Below are positions 42,281 to 55,123 of a stretch of 64,000 nucleotides of DNA, piece by piece. Source of the stretch: Adiantum capillus-veneris. Lineage: Eukaryota; Streptophyta; Polypodiopsida; Polypodiales; Pteridaceae. Under the pieces are notes generated by a model. That model was not told where the DNA came from, searched no databases, and saw nothing but the letters and a program-made list of their open reading frames with translations. Each line of letters starts with the position of its first letter. The first letter of the stretch is position 1. The translations under genes and the position numbers were made by a program. The stretch covers positions 89,969,384-90,033,383 of the forward strand of contig CM043944.1 of the NCBI GenBank assembly GCA_014529385.2, read 5' to 3'.

Positions 42281-44267
42281 TCAAGGGGTGTTGGTGCATA
42301 GCACACTCAAGCACGCATCCATCCATAGGCTCAATGATTTCTCCAAGTCATGCAAAAAAATAAACTCCTCCCCATCCACTACCACCGACAATAAGCGGTT
42401 GGTCTCTACTTCTGGGATTGCCTCATCCATCAGTGGAGCATCCTCTAGAGTGACTAGTTCTAGCCACAACATTGGGTTTTTCAACCACTTCCTTGAGCCC
42501 CCTAGGATAATCAAGCTGCAATGCATGGCCTTCAATCAAAGGGTTTATGGAGACACCCTTCTACATCCTTGATGATGGAGCCAACCTGAAGGTGTGGCAG
42601 TCGCACCTCCTCCAAATCAGGTTCCTCACCGACAAAGAAGATGAAAGTAGCCAAGCAAGAAAGTTACACCCATAATTTGCGCTTCTCAGCGGTCTGCTCG
42701 TCCAAGAAATGGCCTACATTGGTTGCAATTTCTTAGAACCATATCAATCACTTAGAGAACAAGCGATCTCCTTTGTGGATGTAGCATAGGAGATTGCAAG
42801 GCACCCAGATCCCTGGATTGTGGGAGGATAGTTATGGAATATTGATAATGCGCTCCTCCATGAATAGTAAAATCTCTGCAAATGCATCCATGTGGAGGAA
42901 AATTTTCCAATCTACAAACATTCAACAATAAGTGGAGCAATAAACTTCAAACTTTGATGGACCAAAACTTTGGTGAAAGGATCCTCACTGTGTGACCTTT
43001 GGAGACAACATTGAGCTTGTTGAAGATCCTCAAATCCCATAATGGCTAAATTTTCTTGCATGTTGCTGAGAGTCCAATGCTTGTTCACTTGGACAGCTTC
43101 CAAAGCATCATTGGGCATCCTCGCTACAATATCAAAGCTTAAAATTGCTCCATCTACACACTGTAAGGGAGTCCACACTTCAAGCTTGCACATCCAACGA
43201 TCATAGTGAAATCATACGTACAAGGAGGTGCGGGATTTTAAATAGCACAACCCAATACCTGATGCTCCAACCTTACAAGGTACATATCTTCATTGTGCAT
43301 GCCCTGCACAAAACCCAGCTCTCTTTTAAAAGGCTCCCTAAATCCACGTAGTGCACATCTATACATACAATCATTGTGGTTGTCTTTGCAAATGCAAACT
43401 CTCTAAAGATATGCACAAAACAATGAACAAGCAAACACCAATTCAAGCCCACAGACCTTGAAGCTTTAGAGTATTTCTAAAATATTTCAAAGAGTTTTGG
43501 ACATCTATATCATCTTTTGCTTGAAAAATGCTACCGACCATATATCTGTTTGTGGCCACTCCATACTTAATAAGGAAGATACCTTGATGGGTTCAAGCTT
43601 TCCATAACCTTGCGTAGTAGTAGGTACAATATAGAAGTGTGAATAGAAGAAAATTCTTCTTTGAACCAATTTAGTTGGGCAAAGGTGTGCAAAAATTGCT
43701 ACTTCAGTATCCCCAAGTATAGCATTGAATGTGTCGGAGAGGCTATGAAGTGGCTGCTCCTCCACCAATGTAGATGGAAATATGACTGCAAAAGCAAGCC
43801 AAAACATAATTATGAAGCCATAAAAACATATCATAGTGACCACACCCAGCTTTGTATTCTCAAAACATGTACTTACAATGTGTTGGGAATTCTCAAAACA
43901 TGTACTTACAATGTGTTAGGAATTGAGCAGGTTGTTGCAATTGCATGCTTGACATTGAAAAAACATGTTGCACAATGGCTACGGTCCCCTTGTCCTTGCA
44001 ATTCTTAAAGCCAAGGAGCTTTCCTTTCTAATGATTATCCAAGTTTGCATAGTTTTAAACACGGTGAGGGCCAATAGCCATTGACTGCATGTATACCCAA
44101 GCACCTTTGGTGAGCTCTTGTGGCACCCACTCACCATCTATACCTCTTGTATTGTGGCATGCAAGTCCAGTGACCTGATAACTGCCTTCCAAGCACACCT
44201 GCAAAGTATATGCATGGAGCTTGCTCCTAGCCACAAAAACTGTAGGAAATGCACTCAAGAAACACAC
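42281..44267 (-). pseudogene. Further minus-strand exon-like segments, same unrecognised gene?
   Basis: Coding-like stretches with splice-like edges: 42165-42290 (KLLPLDDSVTQTISLVCVE before a |GTTCTG donor), 42281-42515 (LVTLEDAPLMDEAIPEVETN), about 42595-42632 (EPDLEEVRLPHLQ), 42912-43193 (WTLSNMQENLAIMGFEDL), 43570-43780 (VEEQPLHSLSDTFNAILGD) and 44055-44267. At least one single-base frame conflict (about 42290) suggests decay. No domain is recognised. Grouping them as one gene is an inference from strand and proximity. Confidence 0.3.
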
Positions 44268-44275
44268 ACAAAGAC

Positions 44276-44279
<4 letters not shown>

Positions 44280-44313
<34 letters not shown>
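44280..44313. repeat. (CT)n microsatellite
   Basis: An uninterrupted CT run of about 34 bp. Confidence 0.97.
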
Positions 44314-44314
<1 letters not shown>

Positions 44315-45497
44315 ATGGCCATATCCATCAACACAGAGGAAAGCCTCTACTATACTAGAGCACACAAGAGAAATGCAAGAATCCCATCCTCACTCTCTCC
44401 CTCCATAGCTAGGAAGAATTTTCACAGAGAGAAGCAAGAAACGATAGAGAGATTTGTGCCCAATCCAAGAGAGTTAGAAAAGTGGCGTGCTTGAGTAGAT
44501 ATAGGAAGTTGGTTACAACTTCCCATACCTCCCAAGATCACACGACCCTTCCTTTTCCCCTTTCTTTTCTTTATTTCAAAATTAAAGGTTACATAGCTTT
44601 AAAAGTTTAGGCATAGCCTTCATTTGGTGTGGACATGGCATTGGATTTATTTTTTCAACACAAGAGAGAGATTTTATGCCTTGGCTTTGGAATTGCAGAC
44701 CCGCTAAACAAACCAAGTGCATTTACAAGGCGCAATGGATGCAAAATAATATGGCAGCAAGGTTGTACATTGGCATAGATGCCATCAAACATAGGGTAAA
44801 GATAATGACTTGCAAATAAAAACCCACATCTTTTAGCCTTTTTTATGATGAAATTGGAGGCTATCATGACCTCATCCTCTGGTCGCCTTTGTGGAGTAGA
44901 GCTTTCCATATGTGAGTAAAAAATTTAAGAGGAGGAGGAGGACCTTGCTTGTTGCTACAATGCCGGTGGGACAAAGGGAATGAGTTTGCTTGGTGTGTCA
45001 ATTGGAGATAGGAGTGGCAGAGAGGTGGAGGAGCGTGGTTGGTGCCGCAATGGAGTAGGAGAAGGTGTATGACCCTTGCTTAGTGTGGCAATGGGATGTG
45101 GGAGAGGAAGAGAGAGGAGCTTCCTTGCTGCTGCATTGAAGTTCACAATAGAGAGATAGTGTTGGAGTAGAGGGTGAGTGTGATGGTTGCAACCAAGGAG
45201 GGCTTGAAAAATGGGTTCTAGAGAGAGAAAATTACTTTTCAGGTATGGGAAAGTTTTGGGGGAGCTTTGAAGAGTAGAAAATGATGTTTCAAAAGTTTTT
45301 TAAAATTTGAATTTTAGGGTTTTTTGGTGCACGTTTTGACTTTTGGAGCTCAAAAAAATGTTCTTTTTTACCATAAAATAGGTTTAACATGGTTTTAAGA
45401 ATATAAGATTTTAATTTTGAAATATTTTGAAAATAAAATCTTTGGGGTTTTTTCAAAACTATGTCAAAAAAGAGGGAAACTTGGAGGTTCCAAGTGT
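44314..45497. other. No recognised gene
   Basis: Mixed sequence with short frames and no family signal. 45240-45480 is T/A-rich with many AAAA/TTTT runs, ending in the poly-C tract. Confidence 0.4.
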
Positions 45498-45530
45498 CCC
45501 CCCCCCCCCTCCCCCCCCCCCCCCCCCCCC
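45498..45530. repeat. Poly-C tract (33 nt, one T)
   Basis: Twelve C, one T, then twenty C, followed by AACCCTCCC. The second long C homopolymer of the window. Confidence 0.92.
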
Positions 45531-45719
45531 AACCCTCCCTTCTCACTAGGTAAGAGACCATTAATAAGTGTAAGACTACTTTGTCTCTCTACTATTTTGA
45601 GGGCATAGAGTATGTCCACCACCCTCTTCCTATTGGCTGACCTCTAATTAACCTTAATCCCAAAGGGCCCCTAGAGGGTTCATATTTTTCATAATGCCTA
45701 TGCAAACTCTGTCCCTAGG

Positions 45720-46440
45720 CAATTACCTATACTTCATGACTTTCATTGTTTGATGAGTACTCCACGCATGCATCGATGTGTCTGCTTAAAGCTAAGTCCG
45801 AAGTGTTTATGTGATTAAAGAGATTTTTGGCTATGGCTGAAAATGTCTCTAGATGTACTATGGGCACCCTCTGTTCAAATCGAGGGGGGAGTATATGTCT
45901 TATGAGTTTAATGCATTTTGGGCTAGTCGTGGAATAAAACGCCAATGTATAGTGCCACATACACCTAAGCAAAATGGTGTTGCTGGAAAAAAAAACAAGT
46001 CACTTACGGAGATGGCAAGATGTATGGTCAAGAGTCACGCATTTCCACATTGGTTTTGGCTTGAGGCCATCATGTGTGCTACTTACATAAACATGTGTCA
46101 TACAAAAAAGCTTTGTAGTCTATGACTCCTTATGAAGCATGGCATGATAAGAAGCCATCTATTCATCACATGCGCATTTTTGGTTGTTAAGCTTATGCTT
46201 TGATGCCACAAACGCAGTGCAGAAAATTGGATGATAAGGCTATTAAATGCATTTTTGTTGGTTACAATACTGAAAGCAAATGTTACAGGTTGTACCATCT
46301 ACAAACTAAATGTATCTCGGTTTCAAGAGATGTTGTGTTTGTGGAAGATTCTATTCAACCTTTGTTGTCATGTACTAGAGACAGTAATGTAAGCTCACTG
46401 AACATTTATGACAATTTTTTGCCTCTTTTAATGGTGGAAA
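45720..46440 (+). pseudogene. Ty1/copia integrase fragment
   Basis: Broken frames give the end of the integrase core: GGEYMSYEFNAF, GIKRQCIVPHTPKQNGVAGKKN (the usual catalytic Glu, in NGVAERKN of plant copia, reads Gly), then HWFWLEAIMCATYI, TPYEAWHDKKPSI and AIKCIFVGYNTESKCYRLY. Stops at 46124 and 46191 interrupt. Nothing of gag, protease or the integrase N-terminus is found upstream, so the element is 5' truncated. Confidence 0.88.
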
Positions 46441-46477
46441 CTTAAATGTAAATTCCAATGAGGAAAATGTACATCCT

Positions 46478-47510
46478 ATGGAGGTTTCTGAAAGTGCTAT
46501 GGATCAGCCTGATTTTGATGTACTTGAAGTGGAAAGGGTTGACAATGAGCAAGCTAGAGGTATTCCAAAATGGCTGGTGCATACTTTGCGTGACAATAAA
46601 TTGGATGCACCTTTGTCTAGTCTTAATCGTTCATTCCATGCATCTTATGCATCAGATTGTTATGCTTTGGTTGTTTCCAATTTATGTGATGTGAAGGAAC
46701 CTCTTTCTTTTGATGAAGCACAGAATTTAGAAAAATCGATGGCTGCCATGCAATCAAAATGATGCACTTATAGAAAATGACACATGGACTTTATGTGATT
46801 TGCTTCTTGGCAAAAAGGCCATTGGTATGAAGTGGGTTCACAAGTTGAAATGTAAGCCTGATGGTGAGATTGACTTCTATAAGGCTCAACTTGTTGCAAA
46901 AATTTATGCACAGCAAACAGGCATAGATTATGAAGATACTTTTTCTCCCACTTGTCATATGACTACTATGCATTTTTTATGTGCATTGGTAGCTCATTTT
47001 GGTTGGGATATACATCAATCAAACATTGTCACTGCTTTCTTGAATGGTGATATATTTGAGGAAGTTTATGTATTGCAGCCTCGCAATTTTGTCATAAAAG
47101 GGCAAGAAAAGAAAGTTTGGAAATATAAAAAAATATTTGTATGGGTTGAAGCAGTCTCCTCATGCTTGGTATGAGAAAGCTGACACTTATTTGGTTAAAT
47201 GCGGCTTTCGTAACAATCCAACAAAAAGCACTTTGTATGTAAAAGGTGAGGGTGATGTATTTCTCATTCTCATTCTTTATGTTGATGACTTGCTGATCAC
47301 TGGACCAAATGAGAGACATATTGCTAAATTTAAGGTTGATTTGAATGCTACTTTCAAGATGAAATACTTGGGACTTTTGCATCATTACTTGGGCATACAA
47401 TTTAAGCAGTGTGATGGTGGTATTGCCTTGTTTCAAACACGCTACATAGAGACATTGCTAATGTAAGTTTGGACTTGAGGACTGCAAACCTATTGTTACT
47501 CCCATGAACA
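46478..47510 (+). pseudogene. Ty1/copia reverse transcriptase fragment
   Basis: IGMKWVHKLKCKPDGEIDFYKA, GIDYEDTFSPTCHMTTM, WDIHQSNIVTAFLNGD, then after a frameshift (about 47135) MYGLKQSPHAWYEKAD and the catalytic box YVDDLLITG (Tyr codon 47278). Domain order integrase before RT defines copia. At least two frameshifts and a stop inactivate it. Confidence 0.92.
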
Positions 47511-48090
47511 CATGGCTGAAATTAAGTCTTCGTGATGTTGGTGATCCTTCCGATGTCATTCTTTACCAAACTGTTGTTGAATGCCTTATTTATCTATGCA
47601 TTACAAGGCTCAATATTTAGTTGTAGTCTCACAAGTCGGCATGTTTATGCATAGCCCAGGGTCTAAGCATTGGCATATTGTCAAGAGGATTTTTTGCTAC
47701 TTGAGTGGCACTTTACATCTTGGCTTATTTTATCCCAAGGGGGGATCGTTGCCACCAAATTTACATGCTTTTTTGGAGTCATATTGGGCTGGTTGTTATG
47801 ACACGCGAGTGTCCACCAACGGTTTTTGTTTCATGCTCCACGGTTCATGCATATCATGGTTGAGCAAAAAGCAACGTATTGTGGCCACTTCCAATTGTGA
47901 AGTTGAGTACAAGGAAGTATTCATAGCTATTGTTGTTGTTTGTATGGCTCAAATTCCTTATGGTTGATTTGGGTGTTGGATAGGACACTGCCAACATCAT
48001 CTACACTAACAGCCTCAGAGTGCATTGGCAGCTGCAAGGAACCCAATTTTTAATGCCCACACAAAGCACATTGAGGTGCATATCACTATG
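47511..48090 (+). pseudogene. Ty1/copia RNase H fragment
   Basis: HWHIVKRIFCYLSGTLHLGL, SYWAGCYDTRVSTNGFCFML, SWLSKKQRIVATSNCEVEYK: the copia RNase H signature with the Asp/Glu positions mostly kept. A frame break precedes the tail near 47965; RNPIFNAHTKHIE-like codons follow near 48040. Confidence 0.88.
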
Positions 48091-49209
48091 TCACAGAGAG
48101 ACTCTTAGTAGAAGAGATCAGATTGGACAACCTTGCAAATCTTTTTTGAAAGGCATTGTCTCGTGAGAAGTTCCAAGCTTTCTACAAAGCTTTGGGCTTA
48201 CTCCCCTTTGTGGATCGATCATGTCATCAGAGCGTGGTACTCCCCTATACACTATGTGCCTGATCTCATTCACCACATCACTCCCAGGGAGGTTATGTTA
48301 CCATATATATGTGGTAGTGATGTGTGCAAACACACTTAGGACCGTCGGGGTATTTTTCCCCTCATTAGGAGGTTTTTTTCCATGTGAATTGTATATACGC
48401 CCATCATTCTAGGGCTAACTTATCTTTTATCTTTACACTAATCAATATACTCTCTATTGGTGTGCCTTGAGCTTCTTCAAATTCTCCAAGCTGTGTGTGT
48501 TTCCTTGCAAGCCTATTTCCAATGGTGAGGTCCCTCACTCCTTATCCTATCTTGATGAGAGGCATGTAGTCATGGCAAGGTTTGTCTGAGTTGACTTCCC
48601 ATACAACACTTGCATCAACCGTGAGTTAGTAGTAGAGAGTGCCCTTCATGGAAAACGTTCTTAGCAATGCTTCTTTTGAAGGAAACGGAGCTCGCAATGA
48701 GCTATATTAGAAAAGAGGGTTGGTATATCTAGTGCTCCTTGGTGGAACTTTTCCCTCAGGTGCATATTTGAGTACAAGAGGCAAAGGTCACTCTATATTA
48801 GACTATGACAATTATGGCAGACTCGGGATACTTGCATGAAAATAGCGAGCATGTGAGTTGTTGAGAGAATTTAGTTTTTTCTTATATTTGTTGCCATACA
48901 AATTATAATGTGTTGCTTGCATGAAAAAACTTGTGTTTAATATATACCATCACAAAGGGTGTGAGAGTCCCTAAATGGATCAAGAAACTGGAGTGGACGT
49001 GTGTGGGCAATTAGTTCATGTCAATCCCAATGTCACCTCTGAGGCATCAGCAATTTCCCTTTTCAACACCCCATCTTTTTTGAGAGGTACACACACGATG
49101 GGGCCAAGCAATATCCATGCTTCTACAAGTATATAAGCATATCTTTTGATACCAAATGAGAACTCTTCCTTTTTTATGCAAAGGTCTTCTCTAACTACAC
49201 ATATGGCTA
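48091..49209. other. Copia 3' flank; LTR not delimited
   Basis: Sequence after the copia pol. 48420-48530 (CTCTATTGGTGTGCC...CTTGCAAGCC) has the look of an LTR U5, but no second copy exists in the window to confirm it. Short frames here carry no domain. Confidence 0.35.
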
Positions 49210-51260
49210 GTGGAGACCTTCACCCATGAGCACGACTGCATAGTTGATGTGTTTGCCAACTACTTTCATTTGGATAATTTTTTCAATGTCTACCATCATT
49301 ATCTAGTCATAGAGAACAACTCAAAGGTTGTGGTGGGCCAAGCCCACTACTTAGGGCATATTACACATACTTATCTAAGTCCTCCTCATATGACATTTCA
49401 TCTTCCTCATTGTAGCCTTAGAGCTATTTTCATTACCACCACCCACCCAATTCCTTTATCTTTGCCTTTGCATCATTTTCCACGTCCTCATCATCACCAT
49501 GGTCATCTTCATATTGCTCCCATTTCCTCCTCTATCTCCTCATCAGATGCAACCTCATACATCACATTTGCCAGTTGTGAAAAATGTGCAAACACAAATT
49601 GCAAAGTCGAATGCCAACAATTTTGTGAGTTTGGATTGCAATGAGGAGGATCATGTGAAGGGGGCTAACCGAATTAGTATAACCAACATTGTCACTGCAA
49701 GCCCAGGGGCCAGGGTTTTAAAATACTACCTTTTTCCCTCTGATGGAATGGTGAAGGTACATGAGGTCCCTACAGAGTGCAATGGTAATATTGTTTTTGA
49801 GTTGCCTATTGCAACCTTCCGAAAGGTTCAAAAAATATGTTGAATGGAACCAAATTTTGATGGATTTATGTGGATGAATGCACAAACCACCAATATTTCA
49901 ATTGACTGCATAGTGAGACTAAGGTATTGTTTGGGTCTCTAAAGTGTCCAAGGGTGACATGTACACACTTTTCAAATACAAACAAATATTTCAATTGACT
50001 ACATAGTGAGACTAAGGTACTGTTTGGGTCTTTGAAGTGTCCAAGGGGGACATGTACACACTTCTCAAATATAAACGAGTTTAATGACTTTTTTTTGTGG
50101 CTTTTTGGATAAGAGGGCGTTGGAGGGGAAGTTTTGCGATAACGACCACCTCAAAATTAATTGTTGCTACTGCAAAAAAAGTGGTATATTGCACATTGTC
50201 GTGCAAATGCATGGCCTACTATGTTCCACCAAAGGATGAGCACACTACAAGACTAATGATTCACATAGGGGAACATAGACACGATGTCCAGCTAGGTACA
50301 TCAAGAATAGCAATTGAGAAAGTGCAATCTTTGGTAATAAGTGTGTTATAGGTCAAACATTCATGTGGGCTGAGAAGGGCACAAATGTTGGTGGCTCAAC
50401 AACTTCTTCTTAACTAATTAATAGTTAGAGGATCTAGTGCGGGGAAGGGTGATTTGGGAGACTCTGAACAAAGAAATATCTTGGAGAAATTAATGCCACT
50501 GGCTCAAAACTAGAGGTACATCTCCTAAAGGATTAGGTGTCACGGGGGGATGGTTTCAATAACATTATGCAGCTGAAAAAAATATTTATTTTTCCCTTCA
50601 TCCATGGGAGTAGTTTTCTAGGTCCAAAAGGCCGAGAAGAAGCATTCAAGATGGCAACAAAAAGCCTTGGTTTGAGCATTGATAGGGTGAATAGAATGCG
50701 ACAAATAGGTCCGGGTGACCTGAAAGATGCTTGGGTTCACTTTGACTACACACACAGGATTGAAGTTTGGGTAACCATGTCATGCATGGTTCCACCCTTT
50801 GCAACATCCAAACCTACATCGTGAAGATAGGTATGCTAGTTATAAGAACTAAAGGTTTAATTGTGGATTGGTTATTGGACTAGCCCAAACACATTGCACA
50901 GCAGATCCCTAGGGATAGTAGCACCCTACTTTTGGGCAGAGAGGAACTATCTTGGATTTACAAAATCAAAGGCACAATGGATCTGGTTTTGTGTTGAACT
51001 TTTACACAAAAAAGATGGATCACAATGTGCAAACAGTTTCCAACCCTCCCTTGATGTGGCATGTGTAGAGAGGAACTAACATTACAAAGGAAAAGGTGGA
51101 TTCTATAGGATGTGCACAGTTTATTTTGAAGTATATACGTAGAGCATCTTTTGGGACTTCACTTCAACATCCTTGTAGCAAAAAATGGTGGCATGGCATC
51201 TCAAGAAAAGCAGAGAAATAGATTGCATTTGCAGAGGCCTTGACAACTAGTGTGCTTCGC
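49210..51260 (+). pseudogene. Second transposase-like remnant, family unassigned
   Basis: Plus-strand fragments: 49640-49843 (SITNIVTASPGARVLKYYLF), 50097-50351 (Cys-rich LSCKCMAYYVPPKDEHTTRL...GEHRHDVQLGTSR), 50537-50824 (MATKSLGLSIDRVNRMRQIG...HFDYTHRIEVWVTMSC) and 50900-51079 (AQWIWFCVELLHKKDGSQCAN). The Cys/His-rich part then helical part then HFDY/TMSC block suggests a zinc-finger DNA-transposase-type protein, but I cannot name the superfamily. It differs from the 39-41 kb remnant. Stops and a 93-bp tandem duplication break it. Confidence 0.4.
49892..50077 (+). repeat. 93-bp tandem duplication
   Basis: Two adjacent copies beginning AATATTTCAATTGACT at 49892 and 49985, differing at few positions. 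It lies inside the transposase-like remnant and shifts nothing (93 is a multiple of 3). Confidence 0.93.
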
Positions 51261-51916
51261 AAGCAAGTAGTTGTCACGAACCGCCATGTGATCTTTCATT
51301 TACAAACAGAGAACTCTTACTTAAATGGCCGTCCAAGAAGAACCCTCTTGTTTTGTAATGATTTTTAAAAGAGAGAAGCAAAGGGAAAACCTTTTCTTGC
51401 TTGAAAACATTTGTACTATGGCTACCCTACATCATAGTACTAGGCCTGCATGAAAAATCAGCATTTGATCATTCATTAACCTACATCATCCAATGAAGCG
51501 TTAGCATTTATACTCAACAAGACTGGTCAACTAGAGTAAATAGACCACACCCTATATCCTCCCTTTTGGTGACTCACTCTCCTCATCTTTTGGTGTCTCC
51601 TCCCACCCCATGTCATGGCAATTTTGGGTCTCCTGCCTTGTCCTTCTCCTTTTGATGTGTCTCCAAATGTAGCTACCTTGTCTCTAAACAAGTCTACTAC
51701 AGTAATGAGACAATATAATCAAGTGAGATGCAAAAAGGTAACACGGAAACTTCTTGATTATAATGTCTCATTATAGTAACTCGCATTAAAAAGATCATTG
51801 TTTTGAAAACCATGTTTTCGAATATGCAATCCAAATTCTTTTGGCATCCATTGCTTTTCCTTTTCATTATGATTTTGTAGCACTTCAATCCCTTAGAATA
51901 ACAAGAAATTTTTGAA

Positions 51917-51919
<3 letters not shown>
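51260..51919. other. No recognised gene; contains a hairpin
   Basis: Short frames only. The inverted repeat at 51698-51778 is the only structured element. Confidence 0.5.
51698..51778. repeat. 26-bp inverted repeat, 29-bp loop
   Basis: Arms 51698-51723 and 51753-51778 (core TAATGAGACA / TGTCTCATTA) pair at about 23 of 26 positions. Could be a small MITE-like or hairpin element; no target duplication is evident. Confidence 0.7.

Positions 51920-51965
<46 letters not shown>
51920..51965. repeat. (CT)n microsatellite
   Basis: An uninterrupted CT run of about 46 bp. Confidence 0.97.
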
Positions 51966-51968
<3 letters not shown>

Positions 51969-52089
51969 TACCTCCAAGTGGCAGGCCTCGTGAACTCCTC
52001 ACTTCTTTCAAATTATGGAAATATTTTTCAAGTGTGCAATTTGAGTAATTCAAGGTTGTGCAAGGGTCGTTGGTTCCTAGTGAAATTGC

Positions 52090-52700
52090 ATGAAATATGA
52101 AAGAGTTAAGATCAATTATGGTAGAGGCTATGGTGACCTTTAAAGGTTTTTTTGGTTGGCAAGATGTTCTGGTATAAGGTAAGGTGACGGGCTTACATGC
52201 ATATTCTATTCATATTGTTCCTTTTTTTTTAATGGGAGGTTTTTTTTTGGTACAATCAAAGGGGGTTGTGATGTAGTGGGGCAAGGAAACATGTAATAGG
52301 ACACTCCTTTCACGCCATTTTTATCTAGATGAAGAATGACCGGAGAAGGTCATGTAATTAAGTGCGCCTTTTTTATCAAGTTCGCAATTCTTTTGAAATA
52401 GGTGTCCAAAGACTTCTTTTAGATGACATGGATTAAATATATTCATAGTAGGCTCACATTTTTTTCAAGAGAACATTTGCTTCATTGTTGTGCAAGTTTG
52501 GTCCACGCATTGCGAAAGTGTATAAAATATGAAAGAGATGGTGCACTTGTATCAAACTAAGATCAAATTTGGTAGAGGTTATGGTAGTGTTTAAAGTTAT
52601 TTTTTGCAAGATGGTCAGATAAGAGGGGATGAACTTTGCATACATATTCCATTTATCATGTTCCCTTTTTTTGGTGGTGGGTATTTTTTGGTAAAATTGT
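52090..52700. repeat. Diverged direct repeat pair
   Basis: About 170-bp blocks at 52090-52265 and 52515-52700 share, in order, ATATGAAAGAG, AAGATCAA, GGTAGAGG, ATGGT, GCAAGATG, CATATTC, TTCCTTTTTT/TTCCCTTTTTT and TTTTTGGTA. A partial inverted match (TTGATCTTAGTTTGATGCAAATT) is at 53043. Probably an old unclassified transposon; the minus frame at 52454-52933 overlaps it and has no domain. Confidence 0.5.
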
Positions 52701-52933
52701 TGAGGGATGTTAGATGATTTTGGACTGTATTTCATTGACAAATCCACAGAAATTGTTATATGTGAAATATCAACTAAGAAATACAAATTTTGTAGGTTAA
52801 CATGGCAAGGAGAAGGGCCCAACATTCCATGCACATGTCCCATATCTCTAAGACCGGTGAAAATGATAGGGCTTTGCGAGTAAGTGGATAAATAATAATT
52901 CATTAATAAGTCATTGAAAAATCTTAATCTCAA

Positions 52934-54749
52934 AAGACCTATAGATTAATGTAATTGCTACCAACACAATAAAGTGGGCAAGGAGAATTCCATCACCTTA
53001 TACCAAAAAAATGCCTACAACGAGGACCATAGGCTTTGCCAAAATTGATCTTAGTTTGATGCAAATTTAACATCTCGTGGATATTTAATGCACTTTCCAT
53101 AAGTGCTGACACCACTTTCACAAACCTACATAAAAACAAAATTATAATTACACGCTAGCATTGATACAACCTTTAGATGTCCATTGAACTTAAGCTTTAT
53201 ATTTCCTCTTTTGATAAAATTCTAAACCTGTTAATTAAAATTAGTACTTTGATGATCACAAGCCAACCATTTGCACCATTTTTTTCTCGATGTGATATAC
53301 GCATGGAATTGTTGAAGCTAGCAATTTCCCATGTTTACATGTGGTGTTCGCATTCTTAGTGTGAAAATCTCTGTATAAGTTTCAATCCATTCCATCTATG
53401 CATTCGTTCCCATCTCTATATATTTGTTATTTTCACAAAAATGTATCCCCTATATTTCTCTTGAGCTTTGAGACCAATCACGCGATGCATCTTGTAATCT
53501 GCTATCATCCATCACTACCAATTTGTAAGTTCCTTACGCATTTTGTAATGTATTTTATGAGATTGTGAGTGGTTTGAGCAATGAGGGCCCTTTTTGTGCT
53601 TTGATTATGCTGGTCATTCTATTTGCCCTTTGCTAGAGTTATTTGTGATTTGCATGCCATGTGCCATTTTTTAAATTACATATAGTGGGGTGCACCTTAT
53701 TGGCTTTGCATTGAGGAGAGGTTATCTTGCATTGTGTCTGAGTGTGTAGAGGCTTGCTCCTTCATAGTGCTCAGGTGTTCTTATTTTTACTGCCTACATA
53801 GTAAGATTTTGGTATCACCGTTTGCTCGAGTGGTTTAAATCACATGCCACTAAGTTTTACAAGGTATATGAACAAGGTGAGGCCTCAATAACCTTCCAAG
53901 CATAAGCTTATAATTTTAATTTTTTTTGAAGTAGAAGAAAAATGATTGGGTTTGCTAATCAAGATAACTTTCATTAACCTATAAATAAGAGGAGTTTGTA
54001 AAGACATTTGAGGTATGTACACATCAGAATATCCGACAAAATATTCAAACATTTCAATTAAACTTTTTTAAAAAGTCACAAACAAAGTGAGAATTTCATT
54101 GAATAGCCTGATTTCAGTGTTGCAGATTTGTGGTCACATTGATTTAGGAGTTGGTAGATGTTATAAAAGCTGGGAAACAGTCTAGATAGTCCATTTATTT
54201 TTCCACAATATATGAATCAAGATTAGAAAATGAGCTCGTCGAGGTATACGGGTTAGACCTCGGGCGCCTAGAGAAACATTGAGCTTGCTTTGTATATTTT
54301 TTAACAGCATTTTTGTTATGATGCTCAATATTAGATTACTACAAAGATTTTCGAGTTGACAGGAACATCCTTCAAAATGACGAGGGTAATTATTACTCTG
54401 CCAATGAAAAGGGACTACAATCCAATGTTTTGATTAAGTCCATGATTAAAAGATAGTAGTAACAACACAGGTACATAACCAGTGACAAAGACGAATTAAC
54501 AAAAAGATTATATTAATTGGTTAAAACAAGAGATATTTGTCCTATCTTGTTTTATATGAAGAGGTACGTTGTAGAACGGCGATCAAGACATGGTGTTGCT
54601 ACACTCATTTGCATGCATAACCAACAATGAAATGGTCATGCTTGCAAGCTTTGCTTGTTATAAAGTTCATTTTGTTAAAGCCTTGAAGCAGCAACGCTCA
54701 TCCTATTGTAGAGCATGAAGCAGCAAGAGCAAAGCTACAACAAACTATT

Positions 54750-54753
<4 letters not shown>
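52934..54753. other. No recognised gene
   Basis: AT-rich sequence with only short frames and no repeats, RNA gene or element signature that I can support. Confidence 0.45.
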
Positions 54754-54791
<38 letters not shown>

Positions 54792-54846
54792 ATATATATA
54801 TATATTATTATATATATATATATATCAATGTCACACACACACACAA
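54754..54846. repeat. Compound microsatellite (CT)n(TA)n(CA)n
   Basis: CT run to about 54785, an alternating TA stretch to about 54825, then a CA run. The overlapping Ser-Leu or Ile-Tyr frames are repeat artefacts. Confidence 0.95.
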
Positions 54847-55059
54847 TACTCCTACAAACACACACATCAGATCTTTTCTTTGAGAGGCATTTGCAGCAGT
54901 GAGACAAACATGCTTCTTCAAGCATTTCATGCACATCCAATTCTGCAACTGGAAAAGCCCATCAACACACGTCTATACTATTATAGAAGGGGGAGGGATC
55001 CCCCCCGGCACGTTGCGGCAGCTCCTCGATCCAGCCTATGTGCTCTGCTGTGTCCGGCG

Positions 55060-55062
<3 letters not shown>

Positions 55063-55120
<58 letters not shown>
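55063..55120. repeat. (AG)n microsatellite
   Basis: 58 bp of pure AG. Confidence 0.97.

Positions 55121-55123
<3 letters not shown>

Noticed and set aside
52454-52933. 159-codon minus frame
   Set aside because: Overlaps the diverged repeat block, has irregular composition and no recognisable motif.
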